Origin: an uncultured Collinsella sp.
GTDB taxonomy: Bacteria; Actinomycetota; Coriobacteriia; Coriobacteriales; Coriobacteriaceae
Assembly: GCA_958413765.1 (NCBI GenBank)
Contig: CATYVH010000038.1
Coordinates: 1-19,119, forward strand
Length of the DNA: 19,119 bases
Direction of reading: 5' to 3'
The notes below the pieces were generated by a model. That model was given only the letters and a program-made list of their open reading frames with translations. It ran no database searches and had not been told where the DNA came from. Of the stretch, positions 8,122 to 16,505 are shown in pieces. Positions within the stretch are counted from its first letter, which is position 1. Each line of letters begins with the position of its first letter. A program made the position numbers and the translations under genes.

Positions 8122-8634
8122 ATGGGTTTCTTTTCTCGCCTGATGGGCGGTTCGGATGAGCAGAAGACTGCAACTTCCGAGTTCGAAATCCTCGCTCCTG
8201 TTTCCGGCGAGCTTGTTCATCTAGAAAATACCAATGACCCCGCTTTTAGCAGCCGTGCCGTGGGCGATGGCGTTGCCGTGGTTCCCCAAGAGGGAACGGT
8301 GTGCGCTCCTGTCTCCGGTACCGTCGCGGCGCTGTTCCCGACCGAGCACGCGCTGGGTATCATGTCCGACGACAGCTCTGCTCAGGTGATGCTGCATATC
8401 GGAATCGACACTGTTAAACTTGAGGGCAAGGGCTTCCATGCGCTTGTTGCTCAGGGTGACCATGTCGACGCGGGCCAGCCCCTCGTCGAGGTCGATTTCG
8501 ACGCGGTCCGCGCCGCCGGCTTCGATCCCACGGTCTTCGTTATCGTGTGCGAGCGTTCGGAGAACTCGACTCTTCGTGAGCACGCTTCCGGCCCTGTTGC
8601 TGTTAAAGAGCCTGTCGTCTGGCTTTCCGAGTAA
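8122..8634 (+). CDS. PTS EIIA component, glucose family (Crr-like)
   Basis: A 170-residue cytoplasmic phosphocarrier of the sugar phosphotransferase system. It takes phosphate from HPr and gives it to the EIICB encoded downstream, which has no EIIA domain of its own. His92 in VMLHIGIDTV is the phosphorylated residue and His76 in TEHALG the second active-site histidine. The GVAVVPQEGTVCAPVSGTV strand pattern is typical of the family and the length is normal. The start is ATG at 8122 with GAAGGGA upstream; ATG at 8104 is in frame but falls in the terminator's T-rich tail. First gene of the operon, 18 bases before the antiterminator gene. Free EIIA of this type may also regulate other systems, which cannot be judged here. 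Confidence 0.93.
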   Translation: MGFFSRLMGGSDEQKTATSEFEILAPVSGELVHLENTNDPAFSSRAVGDGVAVVPQEGTVCAPVSGTVAALFPTEHALGIMSDDSSAQVMLHIGIDTVKLEGKGFHALVAQGDHVDAGQPLVEVDFDAVRAAGFDPTVFVIVCERSENSTLREHASGPVAVKEPVVWLSE

Positions 8635-8652
8635 ATTCTTTTGGTGGGTACC

Positions 8653-9507
8653 GTGGTTATCAAGCGAGTTTTCAACAATAACGTCGCAATGGTCACTTCG
8701 GACGATGGCTCCGAGCTCATTGTCATCGGTCGAGGCCTCTGCTTTGGCCGTCATGCCGGCGATGCCATCGACGAGGCATCGGTCGAAAAGACCTACGCGT
8801 TGCAGGAGGGAACTTCTCAGGATTCGCGTACGATTGACCGCTTGGCACATCTTTTAGAGTCCATCCCCACCGTCAACCTCGTGATTTCCGAGGACATCGT
8901 TCAGATGCTTCGTCGAGAGCTCAATGTTGATATCAACGACAAGATTCTCATTGCTCTCGCAGACCATATCAGCCTTGCTTTGGAGCGCGAGCGCAAGGGC
9001 GTCCCCTGCGAGAATCCGTTGCTGCTCGAGATCCAGCAGTTCTATCGCAAGGAGTATGCGCTTGCGGGCCGTGCGCTGCAGATTGTCAAGGAGTATATGG
9101 GCATCCAGATGAGCGAAGAAGAGCAGGGTTTTATTACGCTGCATATCGTCAACGCCACCATGCCGCAACGCTCCGACCGTCTCATCATCTCGGTCCAGCT
9201 TGTTCGCGACGTGCTCACGATTGTTTCCGAGCGCTATGCTACGACCCTCGATGACGCCTCGCTGCCCTATGAGCGTTTCGTCCGCCACCTGCAGTTTTTC
9301 GCACAGCGGGCGCTTGACCCCGCGGCCGGGCAGATCAATGACGATGCACTGTTCCGAATCGATGAAACTAAGTATCCGTGCGCGTTCTCGTGCGCGGACG
9401 CCATAGCCGCCCACTTGGCGTCTACCTATAACGTTGTCGTTACCGATGCCGAGAAGAGTTATCTCGCATATCACATTGTTAACCTGCTTGGAGAACCTGG
9501 TCTCTAG
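8653..9507 (+). CDS. LicT/BglG-family transcriptional antiterminator
   Basis: A 284-residue RNA-binding antiterminator with an N-terminal CAT domain (1 to about 56: VIKRVFNNNV, the usual family opening) and two PTS regulation domains. All four conserved PRD histidines are present: His105 (DHISLALER), His164 (GFITLHIVNA), His212 (RHLQFF) and His274 (YHIVNLL). The start is GTG at 8653, chosen because it gives the canonical family N-terminus with GGTGGG upstream; GTG at 8644 is a possible longer start. By family knowledge, EII phosphorylation inactivates the protein when sugar is absent, while HPr-type phosphorylation can activate it. The leader hairpins at 8010-8104 are its likely target. It lies between the EIIA and EIICB genes, so the circuit is self-contained. 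Confidence 0.93.
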   Translation: MVIKRVFNNNVAMVTSDDGSELIVIGRGLCFGRHAGDAIDEASVEKTYALQEGTSQDSRTIDRLAHLLESIPTVNLVISEDIVQMLRRELNVDINDKILIALADHISLALERERKGVPCENPLLLEIQQFYRKEYALAGRALQIVKEYMGIQMSEEEQGFITLHIVNATMPQRSDRLIISVQLVRDVLTIVSERYATTLDDASLPYERFVRHLQFFAQRALDPAAGQINDDALFRIDETKYPCAFSCADAIAAHLASTYNVVVTDAEKSYLAYHIVNLLGEPGL

Positions 9508-9606
9508 GCATAACGTGCCCACACATCGATTGATATAAGGCAAGGCTCACGGTCTTGTCCAGGGCACACCTATCTCAATTTGCGGAAAAGGAAGGGGAGT
9601 ACCGCT

Positions 9607-11223
9607 ATGACCGCAAAAAAGAAGTTCAATTTCAAAGCGCCGTTGGAGGTGTTCGCGAAGTCGATCGTTCAGCCGATGATGTATCTCTCGGTTGCCGGCA
9701 TCCTGCTCATCGTGGGCATCATTCTGACCAACAAGACCATCTGCGCCGTGGTCCCCGTGCTGGGCTCCGGCCCGTTCCAGCTTGTGGGCGCCGTTGTCTA
9801 TCAGTCGCTGATGTTTATCATCAACAACCTCTCGATTCTGTTCTGCGTGGGCATCGCCGGCGCCATGGCAAAGAAGAACAAGGGCCATGCTTCGCTGATT
9901 GCCCTGATGTCGTTCTTCCTGTTCCTGCAGGCTAACAACATCGTGCTCAACGCCACCGGCTCTCTTGCCGAAGCGAGCGGCATGCTCGGTCTTACCGGAA
10001 CCGGCCAGAGCACCGTTATGGGCATTCAGGTGCTCGATACCGGCGTGTTTGGCGGCATCATTCTTGGTTGCATCACCGGTGCCGTGTTCAACAAGTACTC
10101 GAACAAGCAGTTCCCCATTGCCCTTTCGATGTTCTCGGGCGTTCGCTTCCCGTTCCTGATCATGATCATCATCTCCTGGATCATGGGCGCTGGCTTCTGC
10201 ATCGTTTGGCCTCCGGTTCAGGGTGCCATCTCCTCCGTTGCCGGCATCATTAAGGAGTCGGGCAACATCGGTCTGTTCATCTACGGCATGCTCAACAAGC
10301 TGCTCGTTCCCACCGGTCTGCACCACCTCATCTACACCCCGTTCCAGTTCTCCGATGTGGGCGGCACCCTTACGCTGGGTGATCAGGTTATCGCCGGTGC
10401 CTATCCCATCCGTGTCGCCGAGATGGCAATGACGGGCCAGCCCTTCTCCGATAGCACCTACTTCAACAGCTACACCTTCAACAACCTGTGGCCCTACATC
10501 GGTATCGGTCTCGCCTTTATCGTCACCGCTTACAAGGGGAACAAGGATAAGACCAAAGCCGTTATCATCCCGCTGATTATCACCGCCGTGCTCTCCTGCG
10601 TGACCGAGCCCATGGACTTCCTCTTTGTCTTTGCCGCTCCCGTGCTCTTTGTCGTTCACTCGGTTCTTTCCGGCATCTTCCTGGTTCTGCTCAAGGTCCT
10701 CTCCGTGCCCGCTTCGACTGCAGGCGGCATCATCAACATCGTGGTTTCCAACCTGGTTCTTGGTGTCGATAAGACCAACTGGCCGGTTATGCTGGTGCTC
10801 GGAGTCGTCAACGCCGCTCTGTACTTCTTCCTCTTCACCTTCCTTATTAAGAAGCTCAACCTCCACACGCCTGGTCGCGAGGAAGAGTCCGAGCTCGCCG
10901 AGTCCGTTGCCGAGGGCGAGGCCGCCGCATCTGTTGCGGTGAAGCAGGGCGCTGTTGCCGCGGCTCCCGCAGAGGGCGTCGATGCAGGTATTGCCGACCT
11001 GGTCGCGGGTCTTGGTGGCAAGGACAACATCGAGGAGCTCGAGAACTGCTTTACGCGTCTTCGCGTGAACGTTAAGAACCCGGACCTCATCGATGAGAAC
11101 CTCATCAACCACGTGCCCAACAGCGGCATCAACCGCAACGGCAACAATATCCAGATCATCTTTGGCATGAAGGTCGCCGAGATGCGCGACAAGGTCGAAA
11201 ACGCAATTGAGAAGGAGCAGTAA
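9607..11223 (+). CDS. PTS EIICB transporter, glucose/alpha-glucoside family
   Basis: A 538-residue membrane permease that imports and phosphorylates a sugar. The IIC part (1 to about 425) has about ten hydrophobic segments plus the family motifs GLHHLIYTPFQ (His239-His240) and CVTEPMDFLF. An Ala/Glu-rich linker follows. The IIB domain (about 455-538) has Cys481 in the NCFTRLRV motif as the phosphocysteine. There is no IIA domain, in keeping with the separate EIIA gene. The start is ATG at 9607 after GGAAGGGGAG. A 99-base gap separates it from the antiterminator gene, with only a weak GTGCCC/GGGCAC pairing in it. The neighbouring GH4 enzyme points to maltose or a related alpha-glucoside as substrate (inference); glucose alone is the main alternative. 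Confidence 0.92.
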   Translation: MTAKKKFNFKAPLEVFAKSIVQPMMYLSVAGILLIVGIILTNKTICAVVPVLGSGPFQLVGAVVYQSLMFIINNLSILFCVGIAGAMAKKNKGHASLIALMSFFLFLQANNIVLNATGSLAEASGMLGLTGTGQSTVMGIQVLDTGVFGGIILGCITGAVFNKYSNKQFPIALSMFSGVRFPFLIMIIISWIMGAGFCIVWPPVQGAISSVAGIIKESGNIGLFIYGMLNKLLVPTGLHHLIYTPFQFSDVGGTLTLGDQVIAGAYPIRVAEMAMTGQPFSDSTYFNSYTFNNLWPYIGIGLAFIVTAYKGNKDKTKAVIIPLIITAVLSCVTEPMDFLFVFAAPVLFVVHSVLSGIFLVLLKVLSVPASTAGGIINIVVSNLVLGVDKTNWPVMLVLGVVNAALYFFLFTFLIKKLNLHTPGREEESELAESVAEGEAAASVAVKQGAVAAAPAEGVDAGIADLVAGLGGKDNIEELENCFTRLRVNVKNPDLIDENLINHVPNSGINRNGNNIQIIFGMKVAEMRDKVENAIEKEQ

Positions 11224-11226
11224 ACA

Positions 11227-12609
11227 ATGATCATTACTCTGTGTGGTGGCGGATCCACCTTTACCCCCGGCATCGTCAAGTCCATCGCCCTGCGCAAGGA
11301 CGAGCTCGACGTTGACGAGATTCGTCTGTACGACATCAACGAGGAGCGTCAGCGCAAGATCGGCGTGCTCGTGGACTGGATTTTGCACGAGGACCTTGGC
11401 CTGGACATCAAGCTTACGGTGACCACCGACAAAAAGACGGCTTTTACCGACGCGAGCTTCGTGTTTGCCCAGATGCGCGTGGGCGGCTACGCCATGCGCG
11501 AGCAGGACGAGAAGATTCCGCTGCGCCACGGTTGCGTGGGTCAGGAGACCTGCGGCTGCGGCGGCCTTGCCTACGGCATGCGCACCATCTTCCCCATGGT
11601 CGAGATGATCGATGACGTTGAGAAGTACGCCAAGAAGGACTACTGGATTCTCAACTACTCCAACCCTGCTGCCATCGTGTCCGAGGGCTGCCGCGTGCTG
11701 CGTCCCAACGCTCGCATCATCAACATCTGCGACATGCCGATCGCGATCATCGACGTGGTTTGCGCCGCACTCGATATCGACAAGAAGGATGTCGAGTACG
11801 ATTACTTTGGCCTCAACCACTTTGGTTGGTTCACCTCGATCCGCCACAAGGGCGAGGAGGTGCTCCCGCAGCTGCGCGAGTACATCAAGGAGCATGAGAT
11901 TCTGCTGCCAGACTCCTACCTCAAGGGCATGGGCTCGCTCATGGCAAAGAAGCCCGAGGAGGCCACTGACGAGCACCCCGAGCAGAACCGCCACACCAAG
12001 GGCAGCTGGTACTACGTCTGGAAGGGCGAGTACGAGATCATGGAGTGCTTCCCGGAGTACCTGCCCAACACGTATCTGAACTACTACCTGCAGCAGAAGG
12101 AGTTCGTCGAGCATTCCAACCCCGAGCGCACCCGTGCTAACGAGGTTGAGGAGACGCGTGAGAAGAACCTCTTCGACGGCATCGACCACTACGAGAAGAC
12201 GGGCGAGATCGACGAGAGCACGTTCTATGCGGGCAGCCACGGCGACTGGATTGCCGATTTGGCTATCGCTCTGAAGAACGACACCAAGCAGCGCTTCCTG
12301 GTCATTTGCGAGAACAAGGGCGCTATCCCCAACATGCCCTACGACGCTATGGTCGAGCTGCCTGCCTACATTGGCAAGAATGGCCCCGAGGTCATCAGCC
12401 GCGACAACATTCCTCTGTTCCAGCAGGGCCTCATGATGCAGCAGCTGAACTCCGAGAAGCTCGTGGTCGAGGCTACGATCGAGGGTTCTTACGAGAAGGC
12501 GCTCAAGGCCTTTACGCTGAACAAGACCGTGCCTTCGATGAAGGTCGCCAAGGAGGTTCTCGACGACATGATCGAGGCCAACAAGGGTTACTGGCCCGAG
12601 CTTAAGTAA
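11227..12609 (+). CDS. 6-phospho-alpha-glucosidase, glycoside hydrolase family 4
   Basis: A 460-residue cytoplasmic enzyme that cleaves 6-phospho-alpha-glucosides to glucose 6-phosphate and an aglycone, using NAD and Mn2+ by an oxidation-elimination route rather than ordinary hydrolysis. GGGSTFTPG (7-15) is the NAD site. Cys168 with Asp169 in CDMP and His198 in GLNHFGW correspond to the metal ligands and catalytic acid of GlvA/AglB enzymes. CDMP, rather than the CN-P of 6-phospho-beta-glucosidases, supports the alpha class. The start ATG is three bases after the EIICB stop, with GAAGGAG in the end of that gene, so the two are translationally close. It is the last gene of the operon, before a terminator. 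Confidence 0.93.
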   Translation: MIITLCGGGSTFTPGIVKSIALRKDELDVDEIRLYDINEERQRKIGVLVDWILHEDLGLDIKLTVTTDKKTAFTDASFVFAQMRVGGYAMREQDEKIPLRHGCVGQETCGCGGLAYGMRTIFPMVEMIDDVEKYAKKDYWILNYSNPAAIVSEGCRVLRPNARIINICDMPIAIIDVVCAALDIDKKDVEYDYFGLNHFGWFTSIRHKGEEVLPQLREYIKEHEILLPDSYLKGMGSLMAKKPEEATDEHPEQNRHTKGSWYYVWKGEYEIMECFPEYLPNTYLNYYLQQKEFVEHSNPERTRANEVEETREKNLFDGIDHYEKTGEIDESTFYAGSHGDWIADLAIALKNDTKQRFLVICENKGAIPNMPYDAMVELPAYIGKNGPEVISRDNIPLFQQGLMMQQLNSEKLVVEATIEGSYEKALKAFTLNKTVPSMKVAKEVLDDMIEANKGYWPELK

Positions 12610-12641
12610 AAGCAACAGGGTCGCTGGCCGCATACCTGGAG

Positions 12642-12685
12642 CAATGCCCCGTCCACGTGATTGCGTGGGCGGGGCATTGTCATTT
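12642..12685 (+). terminator. Terminator of the PTS operon
   Basis: CAATGCCCC plus GTCCACG (12642-12657) pairs with CGTGGGC plus GGGGCATTG (12664-12679), a 16-bp stem with one G-U pair and a six-base loop. TCATTT follows. The stem is strong, the T-tract only fair. Confidence 0.8.
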
Positions 12686-12705
12686 GGTAACGCGTTTTAC
12701 CAAAT
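12682..12705. promoter_or_regulatory. Operator-like palindrome upstream of hydrogenase operon
   Basis: ATTTGGTAA (12682-12690) and TTACCAAAT (12697-12705) are a perfect 9-bp inverted repeat around CGCGTT. They lie just past the PTS terminator and about 160 bases before the hydrogenase operon's first gene. A DNA-binding regulator site is likelier than a terminator because no T-run follows. The rest of 12706-12865 has no clear standard promoter. Confidence 0.45.
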
Positions 12706-12780
12706 ATGGCATTTATCTGCGGTAATGTTCTATTTCACCGCCGAGGGTGACATTTCATACCGCCTGCCGAACTGCGTGGA

Positions 12781-12801
12781 GACCTAACAACTTTTTAGGT
12801 C
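12781..12801 (+). promoter_or_regulatory. Small hairpin in hydrogenase operon leader
   Basis: GACCTAA (12781-12787) pairs with TTAGGTC (12795-12801) around CAACTTT. It is 65 bases before the first start codon. It could be an operator half-pair or an mRNA leader hairpin. It does not match the Rex consensus as I know it. Confidence 0.35.
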
Positions 12802-12865
12802 AGTGTTGTGCGTGTAGCAACTTCGCCCGGCCTCGCCTCCGGGCTGCCATGTGAGAGGGGATCTT

Positions 12866-14698
12866 ATGGCTCGACTGCACGTAATGGAACGCAGCCACGC
12901 TCAGGCCGTCATGGACGACCTGCACGATGCGCTCGGACGTCGTCTGGCGGTGAGTTCGCTCGCCCCGTGCCCCGTTGAGTTTACGGCAGCGCTCGTCAAT
13001 CTGTGCTCCACCCAGAGCTGCGGCAAGTGCACGCCCTGCCGCGTGGGCCTGAGCGCGCTGAGCGACCTGCTCGCCGATGTGCTCGAAGGGCGCGCCGATG
13101 AGTCCACGCTCAACTTGATTGAGCGCACCGCCCGCACCGTCTATCTTTCGAGCGATTGCGCCATCGGCTACGAAGCTGGCGCCATGGCACTCACGGCCAT
13201 TCGCGGCTTCCGCGACGATTTTGAGCATCACATCCGCGAGCGCTCCTGCGGCTTTGACCGCGAGGCCCGCGTCCCGTGCGTTTCGGGCTGCCCGGCGCAC
13301 GTCGACATTCCCGGGTACATTTCGCTGGTCGAGGCCGGCCGCTATGCCGACGCCGTCAAGGTCATCCGCAAGAACAATCCGCTGCCGCTCGTCTGCGGCC
13401 TGGTGTGCGAGCATCCCTGCGAGATGCACTGCCGCCGTGGCATGGTCGACGACCCCATGAACATCCTCGCCCTCAAGCGTTTTGCCGTCGAGCACAGTGA
13501 CCTCAACGACCACAAGCCGCATGTAGTGGACAACACCGGCAAGCGCGTCGCCGTGATCGGCGGCGGCCCGGCCGGCCTTTCCTGCGCCTACTACCTGGCC
13601 GTGATGGGCCATAAGGTGACCATCTTTGAGCAGCGCCACCACCTGGGCGGCATGCTGCGCTATGGCATCCCCAGCTATCGTCTGCCGCGCGAGCGCCTGC
13701 AGGCCGAGATCGACTGGATTTTGAGCGCCGGCATCGACGTTGAGCTCGATCACTCCGTCAACGGCGAGGAGCTTGCCCGCTTGCGCGACGAGTTCGATGC
13801 CGTCTACCTGGCCATTGGCGCCCACAGCGATAAGAAGCTCGGCCTTCCGGGCGAGGAAGCGCTCGGCGTGGAGTCGGCCGTCAAGATGCTGCGCGCCATC
13901 GGCGACGACGAGCTGCCCGACCTGAGCGGCCAGCGCGTGTGCGTCATCGGCGGCGGCAACGTGGCCATGGACGTGGCGCGCTCCGCCGTGCGCTGCGGTG
14001 CCGAAAAGGTGAGCATCGTCTACCGCCGTCGCATCTGCGACATGACGGCCCAGGACGCCGAGATCGCCGGTGCCCAGGCCGAGGGCTGCGAGGTGCTGGA
14101 GTTGACCGCCCCGCTCGCTATCGAGACGGGCGAGGAAGGTCGCGTGAGTGGCCTGCGCGTGCAGCCGCAGATTATCGGCGAGCCCCGTCGTGGGCGTCCG
14201 GCCCCGCGTGCCGCCGCCACGCCCGAGCGCGTCATTCCCTGCGAGCGCGTGTTTGTGGCCATTGGCCAGGACATCGATTCCAAGCCGTTTGAGGACATGG
14301 GCATCGCTTGTAAGTGGGGCTGCGTGGTCACCGATTCGGATGGCGCCGTGCCCAACTTCGATGGCCTCTTTAGCGGCGGTGACTGCCAGACCGGTCCCGC
14401 CACCGTCATCCGTGCCATCAACGCCGGCCGCGTGGCCTCGGCAAATATCGACCGCTACCTGGGCTTTGACCACAAGATCAAGCTCGAGGTCGAGCTGCCG
14501 ACCGTCCAGTTTAAGGGCAAGCATGAGTGCGGCCGCTGCGAGCTGGGCGAGCGCGAGGCCGGCGAGCGTATTCACGATTGGGATCTGGTCGAGCAGGGTT
14601 TCACCGAGCAGGAGGCGCGCCAGGAGGCGAGCCGCTGCCTGCGTTGCGATCACTTTGGCTTTGGCGCGTTCCGCGGAGGGAGGAACCTGGAATGGTAG
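12866..14698 (+). CDS. NuoF-type [4Fe-4S] domain fused to GltD-like NAD(P)H oxidoreductase
   Basis: A 610-residue iron-sulfur flavoprotein, the likely NAD(P)H partner of the hydrogenase. Residues about 1-125 are only the C-terminal [4Fe-4S] part of NuoF/HydB (Cys52/55/58 in CGKCTPC and Cys98); the FMN/NADH-binding part of NuoF is absent. Next come the GltD-type cluster region (Cys138, 142, 177, 181, 185, 189), an FAD site GGGPAG (about 232-237) and a second nucleotide site VIGGGNVAMD (about 359-368) followed by VYRRR, which favours NADPH. The FAD-closing GLFSGGD motif comes next, then a C-terminal CGRC...CLRC pair. The start is ATG at 12866 after GAGAGGGG. The stop overlaps the hydA start (ATGGTAG), so the two are translationally coupled. 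Whether it bifurcates electrons is unknown. Confidence 0.88.
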   Translation: MARLHVMERSHAQAVMDDLHDALGRRLAVSSLAPCPVEFTAALVNLCSTQSCGKCTPCRVGLSALSDLLADVLEGRADESTLNLIERTARTVYLSSDCAIGYEAGAMALTAIRGFRDDFEHHIRERSCGFDREARVPCVSGCPAHVDIPGYISLVEAGRYADAVKVIRKNNPLPLVCGLVCEHPCEMHCRRGMVDDPMNILALKRFAVEHSDLNDHKPHVVDNTGKRVAVIGGGPAGLSCAYYLAVMGHKVTIFEQRHHLGGMLRYGIPSYRLPRERLQAEIDWILSAGIDVELDHSVNGEELARLRDEFDAVYLAIGAHSDKKLGLPGEEALGVESAVKMLRAIGDDELPDLSGQRVCVIGGGNVAMDVARSAVRCGAEKVSIVYRRRICDMTAQDAEIAGAQAEGCEVLELTAPLAIETGEEGRVSGLRVQPQIIGEPRRGRPAPRAAATPERVIPCERVFVAIGQDIDSKPFEDMGIACKWGCVVTDSDGAVPNFDGLFSGGDCQTGPATVIRAINAGRVASANIDRYLGFDHKIKLEVELPTVQFKGKHECGRCELGEREAGERIHDWDLVEQGFTEQEARQEASRCLRCDHFGFGAFRGGRNLEW

Positions 14699-16503
14699 AG
14701 CCCAACAAAACCACCGTCAGTGACAACACCGAAAACGGAGCGCATAACATGGTCAAGCTCACTATCGATAATTGCGAGGTCGTGGTGCCCGAGCACACCA
14801 CGATCCTAGATGCGGCCAAGTCCGCCGGCATTCAGGTTCCCACCCTGTGCTATCTGCGCGATCTGAACGAGATCGGCGGTTGCCGCGTGTGCGTGGTCGA
14901 GGTCGAGGGCTGCGACCAGCTGGTTGCCGCCTGCAACAACTACGTGCTCGACGGCATGGTGGTCCATACCAACAGTCCCAAGGCCCGCGAGGCCCGTCGC
15001 ACCAACGTGCAGCTGCTGCTGTCCCAGCACGACTCGCGCTGTACGAGCTGCGTGCGCAGCGGTAACTGCAACCTGCAGACCATCGCCAACGACCTGGGCA
15101 TTTTCTACCTGCCGTATCAAAAGCACTTGGCGCGCGAGGGCTGGGACTTCGATTTTCCCATCATTCGCGACAACGACAAGTGCATCAAGTGCATGCGTTG
15201 CATCAAGGTGTGCGAAAACGTGCAGGGCCTGGGGATTTGGGACCTGACCAATCGCGCCACGCACACCGCCGTGGGTACCCGCGGGCGCGCGCCGATTGGC
15301 AAGACCGATTGCGTCGCATGCGGCCAGTGCATCACGCATTGCCCGACGGGCGCGCTGCGCGAGCGTGACGACACCGAGACCGTGTTCGACGCTCTCGCCG
15401 ATCCCGACAAGATCGTGCTGGTGCAGATCGCGCCGGCTGTGCGTAGCGCTTGGGGCGAGGAGCTCGGCATCCCGCGCGAGGAGGCCACCGTCGAGCGCCT
15501 GGCGTGCGCGCTGCGCCGCGTGGGCTTTGAGTACGTGTTCGATACCGATTTCTCGGCCGACCTCACCATTATGGAGGAGGGCTCCGAGTTGCTCGAGCGC
15601 CTGGGTAAGGCCGCCAAGGGCGAGGGCGACAGCCGCGGCTGGCCCATGTTCACGAGCTGCTGCCCGGGCTGGGTGCGCTTTGTGAAGGCGCGCTATCCGG
15701 AGTTTGTCGACAGCCTGTCCACGTCCAAGTCGCCGCAGCAGATGTTCGGCGCCATTGCCAAGACGTACTACGCCAAGGTGTTGGGCGTGGAGCCCGAGCG
15801 CCTGTTCGTGGTGTCCGTGATGCCGTGCACGGCCAAGAAGGCCGAGTGTGCGCTGCCGAGCATGGTGGGCGAGGGCGGCGTGCCCGATGTGGACGTTGCG
15901 CTGACGGTGCGCGAGATGGTACGCATGATTCGCGCGAGCCACGTGAGCGTCGACACGCTTACCGAGGAGCCGCTCGATACGCCGCTGGGCTTCGGCACGG
16001 GCGCGGGCGTGATCTTTGGCGCCACGGGAGGCGTGATGGAGGCTGCCGTGCGCTCGGCCTATTACCTGGTGACGGGCAAGAACCCCGATGCGGATCTCTT
16101 TACCGACGTGCGTGGCCTGAATGGCTGGAAGGAGGCCGTGGCCGATATCGATGGCACCAAGGTGCGCGTCGCCGTGGCGCACGGGCTGGGCAACGCTGCC
16201 CGCCTGCTCGATGCGATTCGCGACGGCCGTGCGAGCTATGACTTCGTCGAGGTCATGGCGTGCCCGGGCGGCTGCGTCGGTGGCGGCGGTCAGCCCATTC
16301 ACGACGGCTGCGAGCTGGCGGCAGAGCGTGGCCAGGTTCTTTGGGACCTCGATGCGGCAGCGGACATTCGTTTCTCGCACGAGAATCCCGATGTTCAGGC
16401 ATGCTATCGCGAGTTCTTGGGCGCGCCGCTCTCGCCGCTGGCCGAGGAGTTGCTGCACACTGACCACCACGCCTGGACGATGCCTAACGAAGGGATGTGC
16501 TAA
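14692..16503 (+). CDS. hydA: [FeFe] hydrogenase catalytic subunit
   Basis: A 603-residue iron-iron hydrogenase that makes or consumes H2. The domain order is typical. [2Fe-2S]: Cys53, 64, 67, 81. His-ligated cluster: His113, Cys117, 120, 126. Two [4Fe-4S] clusters: Cys164/167/170/174 and Cys207/210/213/217. H-cluster motifs are TSCCPGW (Cys323), MPCTAKKAE (Cys379) and MACPGGCVGGGGQP (Cys524, Cys528). All key residues are present, so it should be catalytic and not one of the sensory forms. The ATG at 14692 overlaps the previous stop and has GGAGGGAGG eight bases upstream; ATG at 14749 (MVKLTID) is a plausible internal start giving 584 residues. No maturase genes (hydE, hydF, hydG) are in the window, so they must lie elsewhere. 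The GltD-type partner suggests an NAD(P)H-linked rather than purely ferredoxin enzyme. Confidence 0.96.
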   Translation: MVEPNKTTVSDNTENGAHNMVKLTIDNCEVVVPEHTTILDAAKSAGIQVPTLCYLRDLNEIGGCRVCVVEVEGCDQLVAACNNYVLDGMVVHTNSPKAREARRTNVQLLLSQHDSRCTSCVRSGNCNLQTIANDLGIFYLPYQKHLAREGWDFDFPIIRDNDKCIKCMRCIKVCENVQGLGIWDLTNRATHTAVGTRGRAPIGKTDCVACGQCITHCPTGALRERDDTETVFDALADPDKIVLVQIAPAVRSAWGEELGIPREEATVERLACALRRVGFEYVFDTDFSADLTIMEEGSELLERLGKAAKGEGDSRGWPMFTSCCPGWVRFVKARYPEFVDSLSTSKSPQQMFGAIAKTYYAKVLGVEPERLFVVSVMPCTAKKAECALPSMVGEGGVPDVDVALTVREMVRMIRASHVSVDTLTEEPLDTPLGFGTGAGVIFGATGGVMEAAVRSAYYLVTGKNPDADLFTDVRGLNGWKEAVADIDGTKVRVAVAHGLGNAARLLDAIRDGRASYDFVEVMACPGGCVGGGGQPIHDGCELAAERGQVLWDLDAAADIRFSHENPDVQACYREFLGAPLSPLAEELLHTDHHAWTMPNEGMC

Positions 16504-16505
16504 CG

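Noticed and set aside
9547..12633. Long antisense reading frame opposite the EIICB and GH4 genes
   Set aside because: It spans two clearly recognised sense genes and their intergenic gap, has no recognisable domain and is a codon-bias shadow.
12706..12801. Rex redox-repressor site upstream of the hydrogenase operon
   Set aside because: No TTGTGAA-n-TTCACAA-like pair is present; TTCACC..GGTGACA is only a short partial palindrome.
12800..16470. Antisense reading frames opposite the flavoprotein and hydrogenase genes
   Set aside because: Shadows of high-GC codon use; the sense frames contain complete cysteine and nucleotide-binding motifs.
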